Origin: Mansonella perstans
Taxonomy: Eukaryota > Nematoda > Chromadorea > Rhabditida > Onchocercidae
DNA length: 64,000 nt
Assembly (NCBI GenBank): GCA_037074765.1
Contig: JBAMDO010000082.1
Span: 62,001 to 126,000, forward strand
Reading direction: 5' to 3'
Below the pieces are notes generated by a model. The model saw only the letters and a list, made by a program, of their open reading frames with translations, had not been told where the DNA came from and did not search any database. Shown piece by piece: positions 49,601 to 62,450 of the stretch. Positions within the stretch are counted from its first letter, which is position 1. Every line of letters starts with the position of its first letter. A program made the translations under genes and the position numbers.

Positions 49601-52600
49601 GAGACAATCAACGTCAAAACTATTCCCTATCCAACAAAAAATAGAATGATTAAGAAAAACAATGCTTGCTTATTGGCTCACAGCTATCCTTTATCTCAGA
49701 ATTTGGTCAAGCGATTAAATTTGCCAGAATTAGAAAAGAAATACTGATAATAGCTTCGTTTGGCAATCAAATACCAAAATCGTGCCTCGCTAGCAAAGTG
49801 GAAATTGCGTAAAAGTTGACGACTACTGGAAAAAACCTCACTTAAAATTTGCTCAGCTAAACACAGTTCAAAGTTTAGAGTCAGGATTTACCTTAATCTA
49901 AACAAAAATTGGACCTATATTAGTCGGAAAAGGTTACGTAAATAAATAACATAGCATTAAACAAAAGAAGTTAGGCCGAGAATTACGACCAATTTATGCA
50001 TGACCACTGAAGCCGATGTTCCTAACAATGAAAAATTCTGGAAACTAGAAGTCCTAGGCATTCAAGATCAGTTTGATGTTCACGATGACGAAGGAGCGTC
50101 AGAACAATTCAGAAGAAGCATTTACAGATATAAGGTAAGATATCAAGTCCCTGACCTTGGAAAGAATCAAACACCAAGTTAACAATTATAAACTATGCTA
50201 TGGATGATTAAATTCACTAGCCAAAGGACTTCGAAGCAGTTATAATTTGCTTCAATAATACGATGATACGATTCGGAATCAGCTAAGTTCAAATATAATT
50301 GAAAAGCTATCGCAAGAAAAAAATGAGGTCGGCATATAATTCATTTACCCATCACGAAGTTGTAAAGACCAGTCGTGTTACATATCAGCTACTGTGCTGT
50401 TGCACACCGAAACTTAGAATTGTTTTTAACGCTTCAGTGCACCTTGTAGATAAAAGTTTAAAATGTATTATATCGAGGTCGATATCCAGATTTGATAGGA
50501 ATAGTGCCTCGTTTTCGGGTGATGAACAAGATAATAGTAACCAATATGGAAAAGGTATCTCTACAAATAGGACTAGATCCTTCTGAGCGAAATTTCTATG
50601 GTCAAAATTTCGATGGTTTTAACCGAGATGTTTATGGTTTAAAAAATTTCCGAAACTAGGTAATCGTAAAAAATTTGAAATGTTCTCGTTTCCAAAGAGT
50701 TTCTTTTGGAATAATATCGTCACCTCTTTGTTATCAGCTACTATTAATCACACTTAGAGACTCAATGTAGTGAAATTACTTTAGAGATTAGAAAAAACTT
50801 CCACGTCAATAATGTTATGTTGCTAACTGAAGGAACAGAAGAAGTGCCTGAAAAATGTCGAGAAATGGAAACTATCTTCGTTGAAGCATCAATGAATATT
50901 AGGAAATTTCTATTAAATGAAGAAAATTTCAATATAAAATTACCTGATTTCATATTGAAATTGATTGAGCCGAAGTAAATCGGGGGGAAATTCTGGGTAT
51001 TAAATGGAATCATGATAAAGATACCATATTAGTAACTTAAGAACCATGGAAAGGAAAGGGATTAACTAAAAGGACAATTTCACAGTTTCTCCCAGACTAC
51101 AAGACCACTGGGTATTTTGCTTAATAGTTCGATTCAAGATTCTTCTTTAAAACCCACGGAAGAAAAGTAATTTGTGGGATAAAATCATAAGAAAAGGATG
51201 AAAAGGTATTGCAATCTCTGATGGACGAATGGCCATCGGATGTTATAGAACTACCATGACTGGCAAGAAGGGTCGCGGAACATGTGGAAATACATGTCTT
51301 TATCGATGCTCAACTGCAGCTTATTCAGCTGCTGTTCATCTATTAAGTTATGGGACTCAAGAAGCACAACCATCATTAATTCACGCAAAATCTCGACTTG
51401 CACCAATTAAAGGTACAACCATTCCTCGTTTAGAACTATTAGCAATACTTAGAAGAGTCGGGCTCGATTTATAATAAACCAACTGCAATTAGAAGAAACG
51501 GATCTGACTCTATGGTCAGATTCCAAATGCGTATTATGCTAATATTAGTCATTTTAAATTATTCCTTAGATTCATTCAAAATTGAATCGAAGAGATACGG
51601 AGTTCGAGATTTTAATTTCTTTATATTCCGAGTGGACAAATGCGGTCAGTACAACAAGAGCAATTATCCCTTTCAAACTTAGACGAAATGAATCATGGTG
51701 GAAAGGACTGAGATGGTTAAAAGAAAAAAAATTCGGCTGGCCCCTGAGAGTTTAACATCGGTGAATATTGCGAATGTGAAAAGAACTAAGAGGAAAAAAG
51801 AAAAGGACTATTGACAAGGTGGCCATTCCATTTTTTGGAGATTTCAAGCTCATAGAGAGAAACCTTCCAGTAAATGTTTGAGATCACTAAGATTCACAGT
51901 AGGGGCTCTTAAATTCATAAAGGTAACAGCAAAGAGAAGATTGTCTCGGTTACAATCATATTCAACGGGAAGCAAATAGTTTTCCGCCGATGATTAGAAG
52001 TTAGCAGAATGGGTGTTCCTTATACGAACGCAATCAGAAGGGATCACTAAAGAAGAAATAATTAAATGGAGTCTATGCTATAATGAAGACGAAGCTCTAT
52101 GGAGATCGGCTGGGAAACTCTGAGTTGGATGGCGATAGCAAATATTAGCATATCTCCCGAGACACAATCCAGTAATTGAATTGATTATACTAATACACAG
52201 CGACACGAAAACTTATACTAGAATAGCTCACAATCTTCCAAAGACATAAATTTTGATATTAAAGAGACGGACTGAAATCAAAGAGTTATCAATAAAAGCA
52301 TGGTTTACGGATTATAGTTTACGGTTTACGGATAACCATCCAACTACTCAAGTTACTGTTATACCTGACTTTCCTAACATTCGAGTTAAACAATCTGGAA
52401 CCTTCGCAAAAGTTGGTTTGAATTCCTTTTAAGGTTAATGGCACTGCAATTAAAAGGTAGGTAGCCCTCCCTACATGTTTCATTACCATAGCAGTGCATT
52501 TGAAGTTAGTAGACAGTTTATCTGCTAAATATTTTCTACATTTTCTGAAGAAATTCGTAACTAGGCGTGATTATCCCGAGTGATTTTATGCGATAAAGCT

Positions 52601-55600
52601 AGTCAATTACAATTGGTTTTTAAAAGTATTGAGGAACAAACGACAAGTTAGCAGATTTCATAGCCGGAAAAGCGATGATTTGGAAAAACATAATACCGAA
52701 ACTTTCCTGAAGTAGTGATGAACTATATGAGCGATTGATTGGATTAACGAAGAAAACAGTGAGACGAGCTATTGGAAAACTATTTTGGAAGAAAGAATTA
52801 ATTACAATGATAAAAAAAGCATTCTCAACAAGCGACCTAACTAATGTCAATTTCGACGATTGCATAGCGGTATGTCCCATCGATTTCATGTCATCTCACG
52901 CCTTGTCAATCTTATCGATCAATAAGAAAAAACCCAAGACGAATTTTTTTTTGCAGAGACCAAATCTCAGAGAAAAACTTATCAAATATTAGTTAAACAC
53001 CTTTAAAATCTCGGGTATTTTAATTTAAGAGAACGAACGCAGGAGAATATTTCTCAAAAATCTAAGGTAGAACGCCACGTGAAAACGAAAACGTATTGGT
53101 CGATGAAGCGGGCATTCTTCGAGATATGTGGATAGCAAAAATAAAGGAAATCAAGGAAAGCAAGGATGAAATGACAAGAAGCGCCGTATTGGAATTAATC
53201 ATGGAAGACTTATTAATAGTAGCCGAGAAAGATCGATTTAATAATAGCCTAGAAACACGTGTAGGAAGAATCTATATCTTCGTGAACTAGGAGTACAGTA
53301 AAATAACAAACTCAAATGTTTGCATTTTTTCTCACAATTCAAATCATTTTGACAGTAATCCACAAAGTCTCCATCGTCTTTTATAAATCTTTGTTATTTT
53401 TCTTCATTATCTAATGGTCTAAATTATCATGCTTACATGCAGTCATTGTCTAATATCTACCAACTGTCTATGATCCCACTTTAATCTTTTGCTCCAATTC
53501 CAATACATCGGCAGTCCGACGTTCATCATACCTGACGCAATTACCCTCGACACGTCTAATCCAACTTCGACGAGCCCAAACATTACACCATCTTACACAG
53601 CGCCCAAGAATCCACAGCCACCGGAATGGATTCCATCCCAATCACTCACCTTTACAAAACTTCATCCAATAAAGGTTACTTTTAATTTATCGATATTTAT
53701 TTTCACGATATCGATTGCTCAAACAATTTAAATGAAAGTGTACCCATGAGACCAGCTGAAATATGTATTAACTTACCTGAGAACTATTAGTACTGCTGGA
53801 GTAACGCACATTCCACCAAAAATACTCGAAAATGCCAAGTTCAAAGAATACCAAGCAAAATTTTGTTCACAGATGCTTTCATCACAAAAATCACGTGATA
53901 TCTGATGATCTGTGCTGTTAGAGCAGCTACAGTTTTGAAAGATCTAAAAAAGCAATAAGTTTGAAAAATACATTTAGGGCAGAAGTTAGAAAAATAAATT
54001 TAAAAAAAAGTTTTTAACCTTAATTTATCATTTAAAGAAACTGTTTCCAGTTATATCATTTAGATATTAATTACTGGATAAAATAATTATGACTAGATTT
54101 TCACTAGTTTAATTGACATTAAAGGAAATCAGATGATCTAGTTGGCTAATTTAAAAATTATCAAAGAGTCTAGTTCTTGCAAGCCAAGCCATTTTTAATC
54201 TAATTTTTTAAACTGCAAAGTAATTTTATGACATTTATGACACCGATTACAGCAATAGCTAGCATAAATTTAATAGTATATTTGAAGTTAAAATATTTTA
54301 GCCTGAAAGAAATGGTTTCATTTAATCATTTAAGGAAAAAAGTTGCGGAATTACATTTACAATTTGTCATTTTAACAGAAGTTAAGAAATACTTGAGGAT
54401 AGACTTAATTGACCGGCTTAGGCAAATTTCGAAAACATTTTAGGCTTAAAATTTATCATTTTACTTAAGACTAGACTTAGTTGCTTAGTTGTCGAAAGGA
54501 CTTAATTCATCGTTTTAGGAAAAATTTCAGGCTCAAAATAAATTGAATGTTGGGGCAAGAGTTAGAAAGATTATAACTTAGTTATAATTTATGATTTCAA
54601 AAGAAAAACTTTTTTTCAGGCCAAAAAGTTAGGGAAATATATACTTTGACAATTGATTGACTCAAAAAGGTTCGATCGAGAAAACAACCCGCATGACAAG
54701 GTGAATAAAATGCTTGTCCATGGCGATTACAGACCGGATACAATGGTATACCATTGCAGCTGCAGCCACTATTACATACTGTCGTAAAATTTTCATCAAT
54801 TAATCTGAAATGAATTATTGTTCATCGATTGGTTGATTGGTTGATAAATTAGTTAAATGATTAATTAAGCCATTTATTTAAATGATTTATTTCGTGACAA
54901 AAATTTTTGTGCAGGAAAGCAAAGGCAAAGAATTAATTTTGTATAATTATGCATGAAAATATGCGATTTTACATATCATGAAAAAGAAAAAATGAAGTGT
55001 ATTCGATTACTAAATGATTTGAAATTTTAGTAATCCTGAATTTTACACTGATTAAAATTTCAATTAGTTTTAACTGGCAAATATTTACCTAGCGTTATCA
55101 GCAATTAAACTAAGCACTGATTTGCAACCAATCATCGTATTCTGTATTAAAAATAAGCTAGAAATTAATGTACATACAAGAATATATGCTACAGCTTTTC
55201 GACCTGAAAAAATGATTGATACTAATTAATTATTATGGCACAAAACCGTAAATTATTTGTCAATGTCAATTTTTAAATATCTCACGGATAGTCTAAAATT
55301 CGTTACTTTTAAAAATGAAATTAAATGATATTTTTTATACATTGAATCATTTCTATTGAACAGATTCAAAAAGATAGTTTAAAATTATTTCAAAAGAAGA
55401 TATGTATGATAATGACTACTAATTATGATTATTAGAAAAGAAATGATCATTAGTAATGAATTATTAGTAATAATTAATTCAAGATACAATATACGCTCCG
55501 ACGATTATTTAAAAATATATTCGGTAATTTAGTGCCGAACCATTAATTATAATTAATTCAAAAACTAAGAGAAACAGTTACCTTGTAATTTAAATATTCG

Positions 55601-58600
55601 CATAATTAAGCTACCAATAAATAGTCCAATAGCAAATGCTGGTAAACTTGTAATTCCTGTAATATGCAAAACTACTGATGACATCGAGCAGTGGTTAAAT
55701 TTATCATAACATAATGTACATTAGTGAATCGCTAATTACTACCTTCTAATTTTTTTGACTATGTTAATGAGTCGCTAATTTAATGATTAATGTAGTTTTT
55801 GCTCAGAATAATCTTTTTTTGGTTTATTATTTCAAATTTCCCCAAATAAGAATATACTATTCATATTAAATTTAACAAATTTAAAAAACGCATAAAATAA
55901 ACCAAACAGAAATGTTAAAAAGATGAAATAAAAAAAGAGGATAAAATAAAAGCAACGACAACAACAAAAAAATCTTTATAAAATATTATTCCCGAAAAAA
56001 ATTTATTATTGGTTCTTTTTTCAAATTTCATATAAAATTTTTTCTATAAATATATATTATTCAAAGTTCAACCTAAAAAACGATCAATTTTATATTGTGG
56101 AATGCCAAATTGCATGGTTAAATATTTCGGTAGAAAGATGTAAAATCCTTTGGATGCAAAAACATCCACAATACGACCAATGATTGAAAACACGTATATC
56201 GGTGATTTCATGAGCGTTTTTAAGATTGAAATAAAATCTGAAAAAATAAAAACGAAAAATTCGAACCGTTTTTACTTTTAATTTACTAACTTGCAACTAT
56301 TGCATCATTTCAAATTTGTCTTTTAAACTGTCCCATATTGATGATTAAACAATAAAACGAAGTTTTTTCTTGCAATTTTCAATTTTAGGTTGAGGAAAAA
56401 CAACTACAATTTGTTATCAATGATATGACATGCTTGTTACCAATAATTTTTGCTGTTGAAGAAATTGGTACGACAGTATCGCCTGCTTCATTTCTCGCAG
56501 CATGACGATCAACAAGTGCTAGACTTCTGCTACTTGTTTTTTTATCTACTACTGCAATTCTGCAACAGAAATATCATGTTTTCATAAAAAAATATATACA
56601 ATTAATTACTGCTTTCTCTTCACAATTCACAATTTCAAAAAATTTCAGTGCATTTTTCTTCTGTTTACAGCAATCAATTCTTATTATATTATTAGTGGAA
56701 TTTTAAACAGTATAAAAAAAAAAACAAAAAACAGAAATTAGTAAAATGATTACCTTTCGTTGACTAATGAGTGAATTTCAGACACAGAATAATCGGTTAA
56801 ATTATTCCTCGTAAAACTCTAATAAATCATTCTTTATTTAAACACTTTCATGGCAATGAAACGATTATCAGTAATAATTGAATATAAAAATTCTTATTAC
56901 ATTTTGATTAATTTCATTAGATTACCAACGATTTTATTTTAGACCATATTCGATTTCATCGGACTATAATCAAGTTGATCAGGCTATGATCAATTTTTTC
57001 AGACTGTACTCGATTTTATTAGGCTATGATCAATTTTATCCGGCCATGTTTTATCAGACTATGATTGATTTCATCAGACATGGTCAATTCTTTTAAAATC
57101 ACAATCGATTTTACACCGCACTCTTTAAATTTATTACATGAATTTACAAAGATTATTTGAACCTTTGCGATGAATACATCAGTTTATAGTTTTTTCCTTC
57201 GATCCACGTACATTTATACAACTGCCATATACTTTTTAATTAAAAATTAAAGCCTACATAATATTCTTTATCCGTACTGTTACGAGGATTGTAATTGATA
57301 CATGCTGGATAGAGATATAAAGCCAAAGATGGACAAAGCATTGCAATACCAATGCCAAGAAATCCTGCCCACCAACGGCCTATCCATGACGGGTCACGTG
57401 GTGTTAATCCAACAGGTAATGAAAAAAAAATTCAATCACCTTTTTTTTGAACATAAATTAATTGGTGTATTATTTAAAATGTAATTTTCAATATAAAATG
57501 ATTTTATTTCATGTGGAATTCTAAAAATTCGTATAAATATCGAAAGTAATAACACTGTCTTGAATTTCCATAATTAACTTTGAACAATGAAATATTTAAT
57601 TCTTTGAGTTATAATATCAAATAGAATATTTATTAAAAAAAAGAAATGAAAATCCCATACTTTCCAAATTTACAGTTGGAAATTTTGTGGATCAGATTTT
57701 GATCTACAACAATCTCTTTAGTGCGTCACTCAATTAGCGACTGTTTGTACAGCGGATTGATGCATCTACATTCTCATGTGACTAATGGTATTTCTCACCA
57801 AGAGATATTCAGTACTTACCACTAAAACTATAATAGTAATTGTTAGCGATGCTACCAACCAAAAAGCCAAGAAATGGACCAAGAATACGAATGAAAAACA
57901 AACCACCTGAAATTTTTTGAAAAATGTAATAATTTTGCATTTAAAATATATGCAAAATTTCCAATTCGTTATTTTATATGACGCATATTTTTGAACTTTA
58001 CGTCACTTCACGCCGAATATATTTCATATTTCAATCTAAGTTTTTCAAAACAGAAAATTTTTTTTTTACTCATTCAATTAATAATTAATTAAAGCAATTT
58101 CTCATTTATTTCGTTTTGAAGCAAATAAATTGATATAAGATTTGTCTTTCTAAAATTCATGTTAATAAAGAAAAAACCGAAATAAAGTGGTAAATTTTGT
58201 CGTTTCACATTATCATCAATTAATGGTAGGCCAAGTGAATACGGCATTGTTCGGCCAATACCAAGAATAAATAAGCCAGTGAAGATTGTAACAAATGGTC
58301 CTATATTTGACAATTCTCTTGAACAACGAATGTTATTGATCTGCAAGAATAATTAGGGAAATGAAAAATATTTGCAATTAGATCAATAAAATAAAAAAAT
58401 GAATTTTTCGGAAAAAATATGCTGAAATACTGTAATCATTAGCTTATTAGCTCTTCCTGAAAAAATATTTTTGTAAATTGAACAACATGCAATGATATGA
58501 ACGGAATATGATAATTTGGCAGCAAGAATAGAAAAGGCCTGTGAATTGGAAAAAATGAAAATAATACAGGCAAAATCTTTTACTTTAGGAAATTTATTTT

Positions 58601-61600
58601 AGTTTTATTTAGAAATTGACTTATTTATTTTTAATCATTGAATTAATTAAACATTTTCACTTTTTTTTAAATAAAATACATTTCGTAATGTCTTCTCCCA
58701 TATTTCAAAAGTTTATTGTATTGAACATTTTCGTCTTTTTTAACTATAATTGATTTCGTAACATCTTTTCCTGTGCTTCAAAAGTTTATTGTCATATCTC
58801 ATCATTAAATGTTTAGCAGTGAAAAATTTCTCCAATTCTAACCAATGTTTAATTTTTAATTAATTCAAATTGATTAACTATCTCTTTTGCTAATTATAAA
58901 GAACATTGGACGATAAATCATCTAATAATAAGCTATGATAACAACAAACAAAGATAAAATAGGATTTTCATTTAAAATTAACGATTATAATTGAGTTGCA
59001 AAAGAATTAAAATAAAAAAGCCAAAGTCTTGCAAAAATTTTTCCTTTCCAATATAATTCCATCATACGAAAAACGTTATTACCACGTTTGGTAAGTGAGT
59101 AAGTAAAGGAACCAGCATACTGTTCCTGTTTGAGATGCAAATAGTGCTACATACACGATTAATTATATTTCAAATATTGCAAAAACACGTACATTCCGTT
59201 TAACCGCGTTCAACATTGTGTTACAAAATGAAAATGGTAATCCAATCAGAACACGTAAATTCGAAATTTCCGTCAAACTAGGTTGATAAAACCGCTGCAT
59301 GACAAAACTCTACAATTAATAAGTTTAAATGCAGCTAAAGAATTTGATCGAATTTAAAAAACTAATGAAATCACTAAAGTACTCTGGAAAGCGCATTTAA
59401 ATCATCAAATAGTTATAGAAATTATAAAAACTTTAAAATTAAAAATCTTTAAGAAAAAGGTCATGCCACATAATTTAATTGGAAGCATTTTGATAATCAC
59501 AATGAAAATTAGTGCAAAGTTGTATTTAACACGTAGTTTTCAAACTTGGATCTAATTGACGCAGGAAATTTTAGCTTAACAATACGTCGGCCTATATTTG
59601 TTGCAGCTGAACATTGGACATTTTAAGTAGACATCTTGCAGTAATCGCAAAGATTTTCAGAATTAATTTACCAATTATGTTGGCAGTCATTTTATTTCAT
59701 AAATCTTTTTATTTTTTGTTTTTTTAGTTTTCTTTTGATTTTTAATACTCATTTCAGTAATACTTTTAGTTCATTCGCAATCTACCAATTTTTGAAAAAA
59801 ATCTAAAAAAAAATTTCTTGCATTTTAAAGCAGCCATCCATATATAAATCCAATTCATTGGTGCTTATGAATGATAAGAAATGATTATAAAAATTTGCAA
59901 ATTCACTCAAAAAAAACAACTACTAGAAACTTTAGGTAAGGGTGTTTGATAATTTTTGGTGGTTTTTTTCTTGAAAATGCTAAATATAATAAATTTACTC
60001 ACATTATAAATTAATCAACTGAAATAAGTGTTTACGTAAGATTTACGTTCACATGTTAACATGTAAAAGTCGAATTCATTTAAAAATTTGAAAAAATGAA
60101 AAGATTTCATATAAAAATAAATAATAAATAACATTACCGGATGAGATTTAACATGATCTGAAAAAACTTCTGTATGATTTAAAAATTTGCTGTTATCTTG
60201 CATTCCATCATTTAATTGACTCCGATCAGATAATTCTAAAAAAAGCGAAAAAGCAAAAATTATAAAGATCGGAAATTATATCACTATATCATTTACATTA
60301 ATTACTACATTACATTAGTATGTTATACACTTACTTGCCTTGCATTTCGTTGTTTTTTCTCAATCGACGTGACATTTTAGAAAAAATGTAAAATTTTAAT
60401 TGAAATTTGTTTTATTTCAACATTATTGATTAATTTCTTTCAGTTATAATAATTCATTAATTGTGCAAACAGGCAAAAATGCAAGTAACAGAAAAAGTTA
60501 CTTTAGTTCATTAATCTAAATATTACAGATATTATTTGATTACCAATAAATGTTGAATTCAAGTGGACCGTTTGCACAGAGAAAAGAAAATTCGACATGC
60601 TAATGAAAATATTAGCAAATGCAATCATCAAACAGCCAGCACCGATCCATCGAGCACGATTTCCCTTTGATAATTAAATAAATTATGATTCCTTAATTAA
60701 GTTAACGAAAAATGCTATGCTTCATTTTCTCAAAATTTTTTTTATTAATCATTAATTAAGAATCAAATTTGCAAATTACATATGTCCTTTAAAGTGCCAT
60801 TTTCATTAATTGCAAATTAAATGTTAGCAAATAAATTTGAGAAAAAATCTTTTTTTTTTGAATTTTTACGTTGAATTTTTAAATTTTTGAAAAAAAATGG
60901 TGAATTAAATCTCAGTTAACGGAAAATATTATTTTCGATCTTTTCAAAATTTTTTTATTAATCATTAATTAACTTCCAATTCGATCTTCGTCATTTTATT
61001 GTCGATAAAGAAGGAACTTGTTGTATTATTTTGAAATAATTCCTAATAGCTTAATTTATTAATGAGCAAAATCGTTTAAAATAACACCAAATTACTGAAT
61101 AATTATTTTGGAAAAAAATTACATTTGGTTGAAGTGTAGCATGAAATAAAATTTTAGCAATTTTAGAATATTTGACTTTACTATTAATAATATACTTACT
61201 TTTTAAAGCTGCATATTTTTTATGCATACCGACAATCAAACAATAAAGTTGGTGATAAATTAATTTACAAATTTAGAAACGAAAAATTATTCATTCAAAA
61301 AAATTTCCAAACAAAAAATTAATATTTAAAATTGACAACAAAAAGTAATGAAATACCTTGCTACCAAAATAGCTCACAAAAATCACCGACGGTATATATC
61401 CAAAATCACCAGCAGAAACCATCAAACCAGACATACGACTTGATATTTGAAATTGTTTTTCAATTGATACCACTGCACTGTAACTGACTAATTTAAGAAT
61501 TCTCTAGGAAATTTTCTTTTATTAAATTTTAAGCTTTTCTTTCCATTAATTTAATTACAAACTCCAACCTTGCCATAAGGAAGCCACCAATTGATTCCAA

Positions 61601-61964
61601 AAAATAAACAGTGAGAAAAAGTATGAAGAATCCAATAACCTGAAAAAAGTTTCAAAATAGCAATATTTAATCATTGAAGACTTTTACTATTATTAAATTA
61701 ATTTGCGATTTTCATCTTTTTTTAACGATTTGCGTTCTTTTTTGATAGTTTCTCAAAATAAAAATGAAAGTACTTTAAAATCAAAAATTCCGAATGCCAT
61801 CGAAAAGAAAACAACAATATGAAGGTACAGTAAAAAAATCACCAGTTTTACCTTCTCTTATCTTCTCGCATTCTATCATTTATTGTGTTCGAGTTTTAAG
61901 TTTTTATCAAAAATCAATTATTGAAATTTTATGAACCATCACTTACCGCTTTTTGATCAGACAT
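46672..61964 (-). CDS. Organic anion transporter, OATP/SLCO family (right, inverted copy)
   Basis: Inverted partner of the left transporter with the same exon set: start codon at 61962-61964 (MSDQKA, followed by its donor), Kazal-like cysteine exon near 54648-54807, exon 15 at 53777-53943, then exon 16 at 47730-47794, exon 17 at 47268-47427 and the last exon at 46672-46765. Exon lengths and phases equal the left copy (65, 160 and 94 bases for the last three). I saw no stop or frameshift, so it may encode a full protein. Most early exons look identical, but differences appear in exons 10-11 (ISSTAKII versus ISATAKII; DVFASKGF versus DVFAFKGF) and at the end (CEQRLSHGACELYD versus CEERLSQGACELYD; LPDIAVFYYGKDLL versus IPDVAVFYYGKNLL). 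A 5.8-kb element interrupts the intron between exons 15 and 16, and the non-AG acceptor before exon 9 is shared. Opposite orientation makes the two genes convergent. Confidence 0.85.
47870..48323 (-). pseudogene. Frameshifted fragment of an unknown host gene inside the inserted DNA
   Basis: Two overlapping frames together read as one protein-like sequence: first VPTIFNFSNRAKIDPEKMLS continuing to KLHTVR, then after a frame change LYLNLPGFIAIIAREDVTNP and KVIQEEGWRILKDECERIVS. The composition (Glu/Lys/Ile/Leu, few Asn) and codon texture differ from the AT-rich surroundings and suggest a once-functional gene on the - strand. I do not recognise the family. It lies at the left end of the 5.8-kb insertion and opposite in strand to the retroelement, so it may be captured host DNA or part of a composite insertion. 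Confidence 0.4.
48324..49989 (+). pseudogene. Probable gag/5' region of the BEL/Pao element, degenerate
   Basis: Lies between the captured-gene fragment and the recognisable pol part. Short charged stretches such as KLMEVCKNGTEIALQCLSQD (about 48806) and FLKSSENSIHFVRRFTETIN (about 49550) fit a decayed gag or protease region, but no zinc knuckle or protease DTG was found. Assignment is by position only. Confidence 0.35.
49990..53290 (+). pseudogene. pol: BEL/Pao pol remnant: reverse transcriptase, RNase H, integrase
   Basis: Domain fragments occur in the standard order for BEL/Pao elements. At 50030-50130 the pre-RT segment reads KFWKLEVLGIQDQFDVHDDE. At about 50340-50460 the first RT motifs are split over frames (FTHHEVVK; KLRIVFNASVHL). 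At 51229-51474 the RNase H start is clear: AYSAAVHL, then SLIHAKSRLAPIKGTTIPRL-ELLA, followed by LTLWSDSKCV near 51505-51537. Integrase zinc-region remnants lie at 52035-52250 (EALWRSAGKL; LAYLPRHNPVIELI), the core at about 52450-52570 (TCFITIAVHLKLVDSLSAKY), and the C-terminal domain at 53090-53200 (VLVDEAGILRDMW). Stops and frameshifts separate most blocks. The orientation is opposite to the host transporter. Confidence 0.85.
53291..53715 (+). other. 3' end of the insertion, LTR not confirmed
   Basis: Follows the last integrase-domain codons. A Pro/Thr/Ser-rich open frame (53489-53731) is present but looks compositional. This would be the expected place for a 3' LTR or UTR; I found no matching sequence at the 47.9-48.5 kb end, so either the 5' LTR is lost or the insertion is composite. 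Confidence 0.4.
56935..57125 (-). repeat. Inverted copy of the intronic 22-base minisatellite
   Basis: Same units and order as 24965-25160, reverse complemented (GACTATGATTGATTTCATCA type units). No change in copy number was noticed. Confidence 0.8.
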
Positions 61965-62094
61965 TTATAAATCACTATAACGACAACCGATAAACAGAGC
62001 AAATGACGGGTGAATTCAAAATTTGTTCTAAAATTTTGTCTGAAATTGATGCGCATTAACTAATTTTTTTAAAATATTATCCAAATTAATTAGA

Positions 62095-62450
62095 TTGAAA
62101 ATTCAGAATAATTGTGCTAACCACTCAACTATACACTTACGCACATATATATCACGCATTGATAAATCCATTACCCATTCACTTGCACAAATACACACTC
62201 ACGTTATTACAAATCCACCAAACCACTCATCTATACATGCGCCTCCGCACACCCATCCACTGACTCACCCATACGCATACACCCATGCATTCAAAAGTTC
62301 AGCCTGTACATACGTTTAAGTACACCTTTGCACACCTATTCAATCATTCACGTCCAACTCTCATAAATCGACACGTATAAGTGAACCCACACGTGAACCA
62401 CCTACCCACATCTCGTTAACCCATATGTGCTTCATCAGTATTTCACAGCT
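62095..62450 (-). repeat. CA-rich tract upstream of OATP copy 2 (inverted GT-rich tract)
   Basis: Mirror of 19620-19978; the open frame read here on + (His/Thr/Pro-rich, 62095-62319) is letter-identical to its counterpart in the other arm. It lies 130-490 bases upstream of the inverted transporter start. Confidence 0.6.

Larger units (their letters stand above)
47890..53715 (+). mobile_element. BEL/Pao-type retroelement insertion, decayed, in an intron of the right OATP copy
   Basis: The left OATP copy has about 400 bases in the corresponding intron; here homology breaks off near 47890 and resumes near 53715 (TTTAAATGAAAGTGTA). The insert carries BEL/Pao polyprotein remnants on +, in the order reverse transcriptase, RNase H, integrase. 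I could not recognise a pair of LTRs, a primer-binding site or a target-site duplication, so the ends are only bounded by loss of homology to the other arm. Many stops and frameshifts show that it is inactive. Confidence 0.8.

Noticed and set aside
62095..62319. His/Thr/Pro-rich open frame (and its twin at 19754-19978)
   Set aside because: It is explained by the GT/CA-rich low-complexity tract, lacks splice signals and shows no family resemblance.
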